In this document: positions 17,532-25,264 of the stretch, piece after piece
How the letters are laid out: each line of letters starts with the position of its first letter
How positions within the stretch are numbered: position 1 is the stretch's first letter
Assembly: GCF_016863615.1 (NCBI RefSeq)
Contig: NZ_BOPF01000028.1
Span: 62,001-126,000 of the forward strand
DNA: 64,000 bases
Source of the DNA: Virgisporangium aliadipatigenens
GTDB lineage: Bacteria > Actinomycetota > Actinomycetes > Mycobacteriales > Micromonosporaceae
Direction of reading: 5' to 3'
The notes under the pieces: model-generated
The model's database searches: none
Seen by the model: only the letters and a program-made list of their open reading frames with translations
What the model was told of the DNA's origin: nothing
Made by a program: the position numbers and the translations under genes

Positions 17532-18671
17532 GTGGCCCGTCCCGTCAGCACGCCCGAGCTCGTCATCGATCTGGACGCGGTGGCCGATGCGTATCGCGGC
17601 ATCGCCGCCGCACTGCCCGGCATCGCCGTGCACTACGCGACGAAGTGCAATCCCCACCCGGACGTGCTGCGGCGGCTGCACGCGCTGGGCAGCCGGTTCG
17701 AGATCGCGTCGGCGGCCGAGCTGGAGCTGTTGGAGACCCTGGGCGTCGCGCCGGGGGAGGTGCTGTACAGCAATCCGGTGAAGCCCGTGGCGCACATCGC
17801 GCGGGCGTTCGCGACGGGGGTGTGGCGCTTCGCGTTCGACTCGCACGACGAGATCGCCAAGTTGGCGCAGGTGGCGCCCGGCGCGGCCGTCGTGGTCCGG
17901 CTGGCCGCCCCGCGTACGCGCAGCGACGTGCCGAGCGAGGGCAAGTTCGGCGTCGACCCCGAGCAGGCGGTCGAACTGGTGCTGGCCGCGCGGGCGCGTG
18001 GACTGCGGCCCTACGGGGTGGCGTTCCACGTGGGATCGCAGATGCTGGCGCCGGATGCCTGGAGCCGGCCGCTGCGCGCGGTGGGCTGGTTGATGGAACG
18101 CCTCGCCGAGCACGGCGTCCGACTGTCCATGGTGGACCTCGGGGGCGGGTTCCCGGCGCGCTACGCCGCGTCGCCGCTGCCGCTGGCCGAGTACGCCGCG
18201 GTGATCGAGGCCGGCCTGGCGGGCCTGCCGTACGGCGTCGAGGCGGTGATCGAACCGGGCCGGGCCGTGGTGGCCGAGGCGGGCACGCTGGTCGCGTCGG
18301 TCATCGGCACCGCGCTGCGCGGCGGGGCCCGCTGGGCACACCTGGACGTGGGCGCGTTCAACGGGCTGATGGAGAGCCTGGAAACGGGCAACCGGCTGCG
18401 CTTCCCGGTGCGCGACTCCCGCGACTCGGCGCAGCGGGACAGGTTCCACCTGACGGGCCCGACCTGCGACAGCCAGGACACCATCCTCTTCGACGTGGAA
18501 CTGTCCGCGGACCTGTCCGTGGGCGACCACGTCTACCTGGGCAGCACCGGCGCCTACACGACGGTCTACGCCTCCCACTTCAACGGCTTCGCACCGCCGA
18601 CGGTGCGGTGCGTGAGCGGTCAGGCCGCACCCGGGCGGGGCGCTCTGGTGGGCGCCCCGCCCGGACAATGA
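17532..18671 (+). CDS. PLP-dependent ornithine/diaminopimelate decarboxylase-family enzyme
   Basis: A 379-residue fold type III decarboxylase. The PLP lysine is Lys38 in YATKCN. Further motifs are FHVGSQ, DLGGGFPARY, IEPGRAVV (phosphate binding), GPTCDSQD with Cys312 from the partner subunit, and YTTVYASHFNGF. The YT-FNGF ending and short length are closer to eukaryote-like ornithine decarboxylases than to long DAP decarboxylases. It probably makes putrescine (or cadaverine) from ornithine (or lysine). GGAGGT about 4 bases before the GTG supports the start. A spermidine synthase homologue and an APC permease lie within 9 kb, which supports a polyamine role. Substrate is not proven by sequence. 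Confidence 0.88.
   Translation: MARPVSTPELVIDLDAVADAYRGIAAALPGIAVHYATKCNPHPDVLRRLHALGSRFEIASAAELELLETLGVAPGEVLYSNPVKPVAHIARAFATGVWRFAFDSHDEIAKLAQVAPGAAVVVRLAAPRTRSDVPSEGKFGVDPEQAVELVLAARARGLRPYGVAFHVGSQMLAPDAWSRPLRAVGWLMERLAEHGVRLSMVDLGGGFPARYAASPLPLAEYAAVIEAGLAGLPYGVEAVIEPGRAVVAEAGTLVASVIGTALRGGARWAHLDVGAFNGLMESLETGNRLRFPVRDSRDSAQRDRFHLTGPTCDSQDTILFDVELSADLSVGDHVYLGSTGAYTTVYASHFNGFAPPTVRCVSGQAAPGRGALVGAPPGQ
18631..18664 (+). terminator. 13-bp hairpin over the 3' end of the decarboxylase gene
   Basis: Perfect arms CCGGGCGGGGCGC (18631-18643) and GCGCCCCGCCCGG (18652-18664) enclose an 8-base loop. The stem ends five bases before the TGA stop, so the last codons form the stem. There is no T-run. 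It is a strong GC hairpin, typical of actinobacterial L-shaped terminators. Confidence 0.55.
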
Positions 18672-18805
18672 CGACCCTCGACACACGTCCACGCAAAGGG
18701 GGTCAGGTCAACACACCGGCCTGGACGTCCTCCCGGCCGAAATGTGAAACGGCATATGTTGACTTTGGGTTGCCACTTCCCGTCGTTGTGTGTCTATGGG
18801 TACAG

Positions 18806-19021
18806 TCAGCTGGCGAGGTCGAACTCGCCGCCCTTCGCCGAGTCAATGAACGCGACCCAGGCGGAGGGGTTGAAGAACAGCGGAGAACCCGTGGGGTTCT
18901 TGCTATCACGCACGGCGACAGCCGTGTCGAGGACTGCCACCTCGACGCAGTTACTGCCGCCGTTGCCGTTGCTGCGGCTGCTCTTTTTCCAGGCAGCAGC
19001 CGCTAGATCGTGCGCGGACAT
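18806..19021 (-). CDS. DUF397 protein
   Basis: A 71-residue DUF397 protein, with the family core WKKSSRSNGNGGSNCVEVA, then VAVRDSKNPTGSPL and WVAFIDSAKGGEFD. DUF397 genes sit next to Xre-type regulators in actinomycetes and act with them as small antagonists or co-regulators, for example in the WhiJ-type systems. It follows the HTH gene by 58 bases on the same strand, so the two are probably co-transcribed. Confidence 0.93.
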   Translation of the reverse strand: MSAHDLAAAAWKKSSRSNGNGGSNCVEVAVLDTAVAVRDSKNPTGSPLFFNPSAWVAFIDSAKGGEFDLAS

Positions 19022-19079
19022 GCCGGCACTCCCTTCCGGTATTCGGTTCTTAGGCGTGCGGATCGAATCGATCGAGAGC

Positions 19080-19928
19080 TTACCGGTCCAGGAGGCTCTC
19101 GATCATGCTTACCGATGAATGTTGATCGAGTGCTTTCTTGCTGAGTCGATCAAACTCTTCACGGTAGCGAGCAACCTCGCTCGGTTGCTCTTCGTAATAA
19201 TCTCCCGCCAGCCCCTCCATGTAAATCACATCCGCGTGCACACTCTCGCCAAACTCGAGAAATGCAGCGGGGCCGCCGAGGAAGGGATGTTCGCCGGCGC
19301 TGAAGGGCATCACCTGAATGCTCACGTTGGGTAGCTGTCCGACCTTGATCAGGTGGCGCAGCTGGGTGTCCATCACGTCCCGCCCGCCGACCATCCGGCG
19401 CACCGCCGACTCGTCGATCACGGCGTACAGCGAGAGCGGGTTGTCGGCCGTCAGTCGGCTCTGGCGCTTGAGGCGCAGCGAGATCCGGCGGTCGATGTGC
19501 TCCTGCGGGTCGACGCTGCGGCCCGTGCGCATGAGGGCACGCATGTAACCCTCTGTCTGCAACAGGCCGGGCAGGAGGATCGGCTCCCAAACCCGGGTGA
19601 TCGTCGCCTCGGCCTCCAGGCCGATGAAGTTGCCCGGCCGCATGATGTCGCGGTAATCCGTCCACCAGGTGCGTTGCCGGGAGGTGCGGGCCAGCTCGGT
19701 GAGCGCCTCGCGATACCCCTCGTCCGTCACCCCGTAGAGGGTCAGCAGGTCGCGCACGTCACGTGGAGTGACCGTCACGCGGGCGGTCTCGATCCGGGTG
19801 ACCTTGGCCGCGTGCCATTCGAAGCGCCGCGACACCTGCTCCTGGGTGAGGCCGGCCGCCTCGCGGCACTTCTTCAGCTCGGTGCCCAGGCGCCTCCGTC
19901 GCAGTGTCGGACCCTCGTCGACGGTCAC
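19080..19928 (-). CDS. Xre-family helix-turn-helix regulator with DUF5753
   Basis: About 282 residues. The N-terminal HTH is LGTELKKCREAAGLTQEQVSRR followed by WHAAKVTRIE. The C-terminal DUF5753 ligand-type domain contains WEPILLPGLLQTEGYMRAL, VVIDE-like LYAVIDESAVRRMVGG, IQVMPFSAGEHPFL and DVIYMEG. A TTG at 19943 is in frame, but GGGAGG spaced six bases from the GTG at 19928 decides the start. These regulators act with a partner DUF397 protein in development and secondary metabolism. Bases 19944-20139 upstream are AT-richer than their surroundings, so promoters probably run both ways here. Confidence 0.92.
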   Translation of the reverse strand: MTVDEGPTLRRRRLGTELKKCREAAGLTQEQVSRRFEWHAAKVTRIETARVTVTPRDVRDLLTLYGVTDEGYREALTELARTSRQRTWWTDYRDIMRPGNFIGLEAEATITRVWEPILLPGLLQTEGYMRALMRTGRSVDPQEHIDRRISLRLKRQSRLTADNPLSLYAVIDESAVRRMVGGRDVMDTQLRHLIKVGQLPNVSIQVMPFSAGEHPFLGGPAAFLEFGESVHADVIYMEGLAGDYYEEQPSEVARYREEFDRLSKKALDQHSSVSMIESLLDR

Positions 19929-20139
19929 CCCAGACCTCCCCAATTGCGGTGCGGTGCGCGTTCCGCATGAGGTTAGAGGATCTAGCCGATCTATGCGGAA
20001 CGTGTTCGGGGTCTTTACCTGGCGTTCGGTACTCCGAGTCTAGTACTTATTGCGCTAGACCCTGAGTCAGGTACATGATGCTGAGAGCATCGGGGCTAAT
20101 GCTTTTCAATATCCACATCCTTGCCTGTCGACGTGGGCC

Positions 20140-20796
20140 ATGAGGGGCGTGACGGCATTGTTGGCTGACCAGTTCTTCCTGATCGCACATGAGGACCGCA
20201 GTGGACGGTCGCGACTGCACCCGCGCGCCACCGGATTGGGTCTGGCCGCCGCTCTTCTCGGTGAACTGATGTTGAGCGACCGGCTCCGGGTCTTCGAGGG
20301 CGAGCTCGACGTGGTGAGCCGCGAACCTCCGCGCGACGCGCTGTCGCACAACATCCTCGACCTGCTGATCGCGCAGCCGCAGCATCGCGAGCTGCGTACC
20401 TGGCTGCACTTCCTGGCGCAGGACGCCGCGGAGAAGGTCGGCGAACGGCTGATCCGCGCCGGCGTCGTCGAGCCGGTGCTGCGCCGCAAGATTCTCTCGA
20501 CCCAGACGATCTACATGCCGATGAACGAGGACCAGCGCAACGTCGCCGCGTGGGCGCCGATCCGGCTGGCGAACATCCTCGTGCACCGGCGTCCCATGGA
20601 CATCGGTGACCGGGTGCTCTCCGGTCTGGTGGTCGCGACCGGGCTCACCCGGCACGTGCTGTGGGACTTCACCGCCCATCGCCAGGCGCTCATGCATCTG
20701 CCGAACGTCGTCGGCTCGCTCCCCGACGACCTCCGCGAGCTGATCGAGCACACCGAGGCGCTGGTCGGTTCGGCGATGGCCGCCGGCCGCCGGTGA
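20140..20796 (+). CDS. GPP34 (GOLPH3-like) family protein
   Basis: A 218-residue GPP34 protein: ALLADQFFLIAHEDRSG at the start, GLAAALLGELMLSDRL, LRTWLHFLAQDA and the C-terminal RVLSGLVVATGLTRHVLW. In eukaryotes GOLPH3 binds PI4P on Golgi membranes; actinomycete copies are common, often near regulators or lipid genes, with no settled role. The ATG at 20140 lacks a good ribosome site; GTG at 20149 is an alternative. It lies downstream of a divergent HTH gene and ahead of an APC permease. Confidence 0.9.
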   Translation: MRGVTALLADQFFLIAHEDRSGRSRLHPRATGLGLAAALLGELMLSDRLRVFEGELDVVSREPPRDALSHNILDLLIAQPQHRELRTWLHFLAQDAAEKVGERLIRAGVVEPVLRRKILSTQTIYMPMNEDQRNVAAWAPIRLANILVHRRPMDIGDRVLSGLVVATGLTRHVLWDFTAHRQALMHLPNVVGSLPDDLRELIEHTEALVGSAMAAGRR

Positions 20797-20902
20797 CCCG
20801 CCCGTGGCCGTCATCTCCACCCGAACCCGGGGCCGGCACCATCCCGGCCCCGGCAAGTTCAACTACTCAGACCGACTCAACGGCACCGCAGGGAGGCAGT
20901 TG

Positions 20903-22486
20903 ATGCCCCGTCGTCCGGACCCGGCCGACCCCGATATCGTCTCGCGAGCCCTGGCCAAGAACAGGCTCGGAGTTCCGTCGGTGGTCTTCTTCGGGGTGGC
21001 GGGCGCCGCCCCGTTGACCGTGATCCTGGGAGCGGCGACGACGATCTACGCGGTGGTCGGCAACACCGCGGTGCCGCTGGTGTACTTCGTCGCCGCCGGC
21101 ATCCTGTCGATGTTCACGGTCGGCTTCGTCGCCATGAGCCGCCACATCGTCAACTCCGGGGCGTTCTACTCCTACATCAGTCACGGGCTGGGGCGCGTGG
21201 TCGGCGTCGGTGCGGCGTTCGTGGCGTTGCCGGCGTACGCACTCATGCAGATCGGTCTCTTCGGTCTCTTCGGCGTGGTGGCCGACGGCATTCTCGGGTC
21301 TCTCGGCTTCCACGTGGGCTGGTTCAACTGCGCGATCGTGGCGTGGGTCGTGGTCGCCGTTCTCGGTGTGCTGTGGGTGGACCTGAGCGGCAAGGTGCTC
21401 GCCGTGCTCCTGGTCGCCGAGATCCTCATCGTGCTGACCTACGACGTCGTGATGCTGTTGAACCCGTTCGAGGGGCAGGTCAGCGTCACCAACCTCAATC
21501 CGGCGCGCATCTTCACGCCGGAGGCCGGCGCGATGCTGGTGCTGGCGATCGCGGGCTTCGTCGGGTTCGAGGCGACGGTCGTGCTCTCCGAGGAGGCGAA
21601 GGACCCGAAGAAGACCATCGCGCGGGCGACGCACTGGGCGGTGTTCCTGCCGGGCCTGCTCTGCGGGCTGTCGGCGTGGGCCATGTCGGTCGCGACCGGC
21701 CCGCAGAACATCGTCGAGGCGGCCAAGCGCGAGGAGACCGACCTGGTCTTCAGCCTGGTCTCGCCGCACGTGCCGGAGGCGTTGATCAGCACCGGCTACA
21801 TCCTCTTCATGACCAGTGTCTTCGCCGCGCTGCTGGCGTTCCACGCGGCGGTCGCGCGGTACCAGTTCGCGCTCGGACGGGAAGGGGTGCTGCCGGAGAC
21901 GTGGGGGCGCACCCATCCACGCACCGGCGCACCGATCATGGGCTCGGTGAGCCAATCCGCGCTCGCGCTCGTGGTACTGGTTGTGTACAACGTGTTGAAG
22001 ATCGACCCGCTGGTCCACCTGTTCGCGTGGCTGACCGTCGTCGGCGGGCTCGGCGTGTTGATCCTCATGTGGTGCGCGTCCATCGCGGTGCCGGTGTTCT
22101 TCATCCGCAACCGCGGCAAGGAGAACGTGTGGCGCGGGCAGATCGCGCCGATCATCGCGTTCCTGTTGTTGAGTGTGGTGCTCGCCGCGACCGTGATCGG
22201 GCTCGGGGACCTGCTCCAGGTGGAGGGCGACTCGCCGTTCAACTGGGTGTTCCAGGTCGGGTTCGTGGTCGCCGCGGTGCTCGGCTTCCTGTGGGCGTTG
22301 ATCCTGCGCACCACCCGTCCGGAGATCTACGCCGCGATCGGGCGTGGCACCGACGGGCGCGTCGCGGCGACCCCGTGGGACGAGCAGCTCGGTGCGATCA
22401 GCGTGCGGAACGCGCCGCGCCGCTCGGACATCGCCGAGATGAGCGACACCACCGCCGAGCTGACCGACATCAAGAAAGGACTCTGA
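20903..22486 (+). CDS. APC-superfamily amino acid/polyamine permease
   Basis: A 527-residue transporter with about 12 membrane helices. The first helix has VVFFGVAGAAPLTVI, typical of the APC fold substrate loop, and later FVGFEATVVLSEEAKDPKKTI and GFVAMSRHIVNSGAFYSYIS. The cytoplasmic C-terminus is long and polar. GGGAGG at 20891-20896 fits the ATG at 20903, so an upstream GTG at 20804 is not used. Likely substrates are amino acids or polyamines, importing across the cytoplasmic membrane. The stop overlaps the start of an acetyltransferase gene (TGATG), a hint of uptake coupled to acetylation. Confidence 0.88.
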   Translation: MPRRPDPADPDIVSRALAKNRLGVPSVVFFGVAGAAPLTVILGAATTIYAVVGNTAVPLVYFVAAGILSMFTVGFVAMSRHIVNSGAFYSYISHGLGRVVGVGAAFVALPAYALMQIGLFGLFGVVADGILGSLGFHVGWFNCAIVAWVVVAVLGVLWVDLSGKVLAVLLVAEILIVLTYDVVMLLNPFEGQVSVTNLNPARIFTPEAGAMLVLAIAGFVGFEATVVLSEEAKDPKKTIARATHWAVFLPGLLCGLSAWAMSVATGPQNIVEAAKREETDLVFSLVSPHVPEALISTGYILFMTSVFAALLAFHAAVARYQFALGREGVLPETWGRTHPRTGAPIMGSVSQSALALVVLVVYNVLKIDPLVHLFAWLTVVGGLGVLILMWCASIAVPVFFIRNRGKENVWRGQIAPIIAFLLLSVVLAATVIGLGDLLQVEGDSPFNWVFQVGFVVAAVLGFLWALILRTTRPEIYAAIGRGTDGRVAATPWDEQLGAISVRNAPRRSDIAEMSDTTAELTDIKKGL

Positions 22487-23100
22487 TGACCCACGCCATC
22501 CAGGAACTGGTGATTCGCGACGTCGCGCCAGTTGACACCGATGAGATCACCGGACTTCTGGCACTCGCGATGGGGGACATGCCCGTCGCGCGGTGGATGC
22601 AGCCGGACGGCGCTGCCCGACGCGCCGGCGCCGCGGCGTACTTCCACATCTACGCGGCGCACGCCGTCCAGTACGGCGAGGTGTACGCGACGGTCGACGA
22701 CCGGACCGGCCGGCTCTCCGGCGTGGCGCTGTGGTTCCCGTACACGACGGCGATCCCCGGTCCGATCGACTACGAGCGCAGGCTGAAGGAAGCGACCGAC
22801 ACCGCCTTCGACCGCGCGTGCTATCTCGACCTCGCGTTCGAGGAGGAGCACCCGATCGACCCGCACCACTACCTGGCGTTCCTCGCCGTGCACCCGGACA
22901 TGCAGAACCAGGGCATCGGCAGCTCGTTGCTCGATCGCCACCATGCCCGGTTGGACGCGGCCGGAATTCCGGCGTACCTCGAAGCCAACGATCCGCGCAA
23001 TCGCGATCTTTATCTCCGCCACGGATACGAGATCCGCACGGTGATCCAATTGCCGGCCGGACCGCCGGTGTGGTCGATGTGGCGGAAGCCCCGCCCCTGA
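22486..23100 (+). CDS. GNAT N-acetyltransferase
   Basis: A 204-residue GNAT protein. The acetyl-CoA-binding motif A reads LAFLAVHPDMQNQGIGSSLL, with Q-x-x-G-I-G, and motif B contains YLEANDPRNRDLYLRHGYEI. It is coupled to the permease by the TGATG overlap, with AAAGGA as its ribosome site. The pairing suggests acetylation of the imported amine or amino acid, for detoxification or catabolism. The substrate is unknown. Confidence 0.88.
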   Translation: MTHAIQELVIRDVAPVDTDEITGLLALAMGDMPVARWMQPDGAARRAGAAAYFHIYAAHAVQYGEVYATVDDRTGRLSGVALWFPYTTAIPGPIDYERRLKEATDTAFDRACYLDLAFEEEHPIDPHHYLAFLAVHPDMQNQGIGSSLLDRHHARLDAAGIPAYLEANDPRNRDLYLRHGYEIRTVIQLPAGPPVWSMWRKPRP

Positions 23101-23124
23101 ATGATCTCGGTCAATAATTGATCT

Positions 23125-23673
23125 TTAGGCGGCGCTGGGGAACTGATACATCCAGAACGATTGTTGATCCATCAGTTCGGCCTTCACGTCACCCGAGAGG
23201 CGGTGCAGCATGAGTTGGATGACCCGGGACATGTGCCGCTTCTTGTCGTTAAACGTGCAGAAGTCGAGACTGATGATCCCGTTCTGCGTGGCGGCGCGTA
23301 GGTACATGGCCTCCACCAGCTCCTGGAACGAGTGGTTCGCGCGTCCGTTGGCCGTCACGGCCACGAATCCGCAGTACCAGATGCGGTGTTCGCGGTAGTG
23401 GTCGGGCCAGCGGCGGGCGAAGTACTCCGGAGCGATGAGCGGCATCGACTCCAGTTGGTTGGTGTACGTGGAGAACCCGCACAGTTCACCGGCGTCGCTG
23501 TAGCACAGGTATTTCTCGATCCGCTCGTCGGCGATGACCTCGTCGAACTCGGACCGGTACATGAGGTGCCGCTGTACCGCGAGCGCGTTCACGTCCTTGA
23601 ACGTGTCGTAGTACAGATCCCAGGAGGTCTCGGCCAGAGCACCGTCGAGCCGATCAACCACTTTGATTACCAC
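23125..23673 (-). CDS. Unrecognised 182-residue protein
   Basis: I do not recognise this family. The product has VIADERIEKYLCYSDAGELC, then FARRWPDHYREHRIWYCGF, VAVTANGRANHSFQELVEAM and a C-terminal FNDKKRHMSRVIQLMLHRL. The strand-helix order and the phrase WYCGFVAVTANGRANHSFQEL loosely recall an N-acyltransferase of the GNAT or autoinducer-synthase fold, but the evidence is weak. It is Cys/Tyr/Trp-rich and has no signal peptide. The GTG at 23673 has GGGGGT six bases upstream; the longer in-frame ORF to 24375 overlaps a real + gene and is not used. Upstream 23690-23870 is unusually AT-rich with a strong hairpin, suggesting transfer or special control. Confidence 0.7.
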   Translation of the reverse strand: MVIKVVDRLDGALAETSWDLYYDTFKDVNALAVQRHLMYRSEFDEVIADERIEKYLCYSDAGELCGFSTYTNQLESMPLIAPEYFARRWPDHYREHRIWYCGFVAVTANGRANHSFQELVEAMYLRAATQNGIISLDFCTFNDKKRHMSRVIQLMLHRLSGDVKAELMDQQSFWMYQFPSAA

Positions 23674-23778
23674 GGTGTACCCCCGACCTGCGCATCTGCA
23701 GTGATCAATGGTATGGGCCACTAGATTACGTGAGGTTAGTTCAAGAGCGACAGAGTGTGAGTAAAGCTGCACATTGCA

Positions 23779-23807
23779 AGCGGCGATGCCCGGGAAGCAT
23801 CGCCGCT
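23779..23807. promoter_or_regulatory. 11-bp hairpin in AT-rich divergent region
   Basis: AGCGGCGATGC (23779-23789), loop CCGGGAA, GCATCGCCGCT (23797-23807), a perfect stem. It lies between the 182-residue gene (-) and the DUF2617 gene (+), about 105 bases from the former start. It could be a 5'-UTR hairpin, a terminator of upstream readthrough or a dyad operator. Confidence 0.45.
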
Positions 23808-23877
23808 GGTAGATGCCGCTATTGATCGGCGTTGCTAAGATCGCGCCTCGTCGTGCCATTCTGCGAGAGAGGCTGCG

Positions 23878-24423
23878 TTGGCCGTCCTGCACCTGCGTGT
23901 CCCGTACGCCGACTCCGACGCCGCCATGCTCGGGTTCGCCGTCGGGCTGCCGGTGATCGAAGCGCTGGGCGAGCTCAGCCTCGACGCCCCCGCGGGGCGC
24001 GGCACCGCCGTGTCCCTGCGCCTCCTGGGCGCCTCCCACCAGGTGGTGATCGACACCGGCGCGGGTGTCTTCACCGAGACCGTCGCCTGCCACGACGGCG
24101 TGCTCGCGGGCGAGCTGCCCGGCCGGGTCACGCGAACCGTGTGCGGCGCGCACTACGCGTTCCACGCAGAAGTGGAACGTGTGAGCGCGGACGGGATGCG
24201 GCGCGCGGCGGACGCGCTGCGCGGACGCCTCGCCGGCAGAAGGCATGCGCTCGTCGGGGTCTTCCCCGGCAGCCCCGACGCGATCACCGCGCTGCTGGCG
24301 GACCCCGCGCCGGACCGGCGTGCCGTACGGTGGCAGACCTGGCACCTGTATCCACGGACCGGGGAGATCGCGCACACCCTCAGCGCGGTGCGGATACGGC
24401 GCCGGTTCGGGAGGAGAACATGA
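23878..24423 (+). CDS. DUF2617 family protein
   Basis: A 181-residue protein matching DUF2617: it starts LAVLHLRVPYADSDAAMLGF and contains LLGASHQVVIDTG, ALVGVFPGSPDAITAL and WQTWHLYPRTGEIAHT. No catalytic motif is known for the family. In actinomycetes it sits with DUF4247, DUF350 and a membrane spermidine synthase, exactly as here. The TTG start has GAGAGAGG upstream. Its stop overlaps the next start (24420-24423). Cytoplasmic; role unknown. Confidence 0.85.
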   Translation: MAVLHLRVPYADSDAAMLGFAVGLPVIEALGELSLDAPAGRGTAVSLRLLGASHQVVIDTGAGVFTETVACHDGVLAGELPGRVTRTVCGAHYAFHAEVERVSADGMRRAADALRGRLAGRRHALVGVFPGSPDAITALLADPAPDRRAVRWQTWHLYPRTGEIAHTLSAVRIRRRFGRRT

Positions 24424-24830
24424 AGCGGGCCCTGACCGTCGTCCTGGTCCTGGTGGCCTTCCTGGCCGGTGGCTGCGGATTCACCGACGACGACGTCGAG
24501 GACCACGTGCAGGGCGAGTACAAGCGCGCCCGGTCACTGGACATCGCCGGCGGCGCCGTCGCCTACACCTCGTCGAAGGCGCCCGGCCCCGTCGAGCAGG
24601 CGATCACCAAGAAGTGGAAGGCCAGCGACCGGCTCTCCGACGCGCAGGGCGTGCTGCTGCGCTATCCGCAGCACGTCGTCAGCCTCGGCCCCAACGGCTC
24701 CGGCACCGTGATCCGCGTCGAGCCGATCGGGACCGCGTACAACCGCTACCGCGACCGGGTCGGCAACCGGTGGGCGTGGGGACCGACCGGCGAGAATGAG
24801 CACGGCGGCGGCCCCGGAGAAGGAAAGTAG
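24420..24830 (+). CDS. DUF4247 lipoprotein
   Basis: A 136-residue exported lipoprotein: lipobox LVAFLAGGC at about residue 18, then FTDDDVEDHVQGEYKRA. The domain has DAQGVLLRYPQHVVSLGP and ends YNRYRDRVGNRWAWGP. DUF4247 is found beside DUF350 and spermidine synthase genes. GGGAGGAG supports the ATG at 24420. It is coupled to DUF2617 by overlap and followed nine bases later by DUF350. Role unknown; located on the outer face of the membrane. Confidence 0.85.
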   Translation: MKRALTVVLVLVAFLAGGCGFTDDDVEDHVQGEYKRARSLDIAGGAVAYTSSKAPGPVEQAITKKWKASDRLSDAQGVLLRYPQHVVSLGPNGSGTVIRVEPIGTAYNRYRDRVGNRWAWGPTGENEHGGGPGEGK

Positions 24831-24838
24831 GAGCGCTC

Positions 24839-25264
24839 GTGTTTGAAGATCTTCTCCGGGACGCGATCGCGGTGCTCGCCTACGGCGGCGTCGGCATCGC
24901 ACTCATGGGCCTCGGATTCGTCTACGTCGACATCATCACGCCCGGCAAGCTGCGCGAACTGATCTGGGTCGAGCGCAACCCCAACGCCGCGCTGCTGCTC
25001 GCCTCCAACCTGCTCGGGCTCGGCGGCGTCATCGTCGCGTCGATCTTCGCGAGCGACGGGCGGCTGGCGTTCGGGCTCGCGTCGACGGCCGTCTACGGGG
25101 TGCTCGGGCTGATCCTCATCGGGGTGTCGTTCCTGCTGCTGGACTGGATCACGCCGGGCAAGCTCGGGGACGTGCTGTGCGAGCCGCACCTGCACCCCGG
25201 GACGCTGGTCTCCTCGGCGGCGCACCTCGCGGTGGCGGCGGTCGCTGCTGCGGCCATTGTCTGA
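24839..25264 (+). CDS. DUF350 membrane protein
   Basis: A 141-residue protein with four membrane helices in two similar halves, each containing VYVDIITPGKL or LLLDWITPGKL, the duplicated signature of DUF350 (YjfL family). YjfL-like genes are known beside polyamine/ATP-grasp and spermidine synthase genes. The GTG at 24839 follows GGAAAGTAGGAG. It overlaps the next start by eight bases. It may form a small membrane channel or a scaffold for the synthase; inference. Confidence 0.88.
   Translation: MFEDLLRDAIAVLAYGGVGIALMGLGFVYVDIITPGKLRELIWVERNPNAALLLASNLLGLGGVIVASIFASDGRLAFGLASTAVYGVLGLILIGVSFLLLDWITPGKLGDVLCEPHLHPGTLVSSAAHLAVAAVAAAAIV

Noticed and set aside
23125-24375. 416-residue frame for the unrecognised minus-strand gene
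   Set aside because: Its upstream two thirds overlap the DUF2617 gene in antisense; a well-spaced ribosome site supports GTG 23673.
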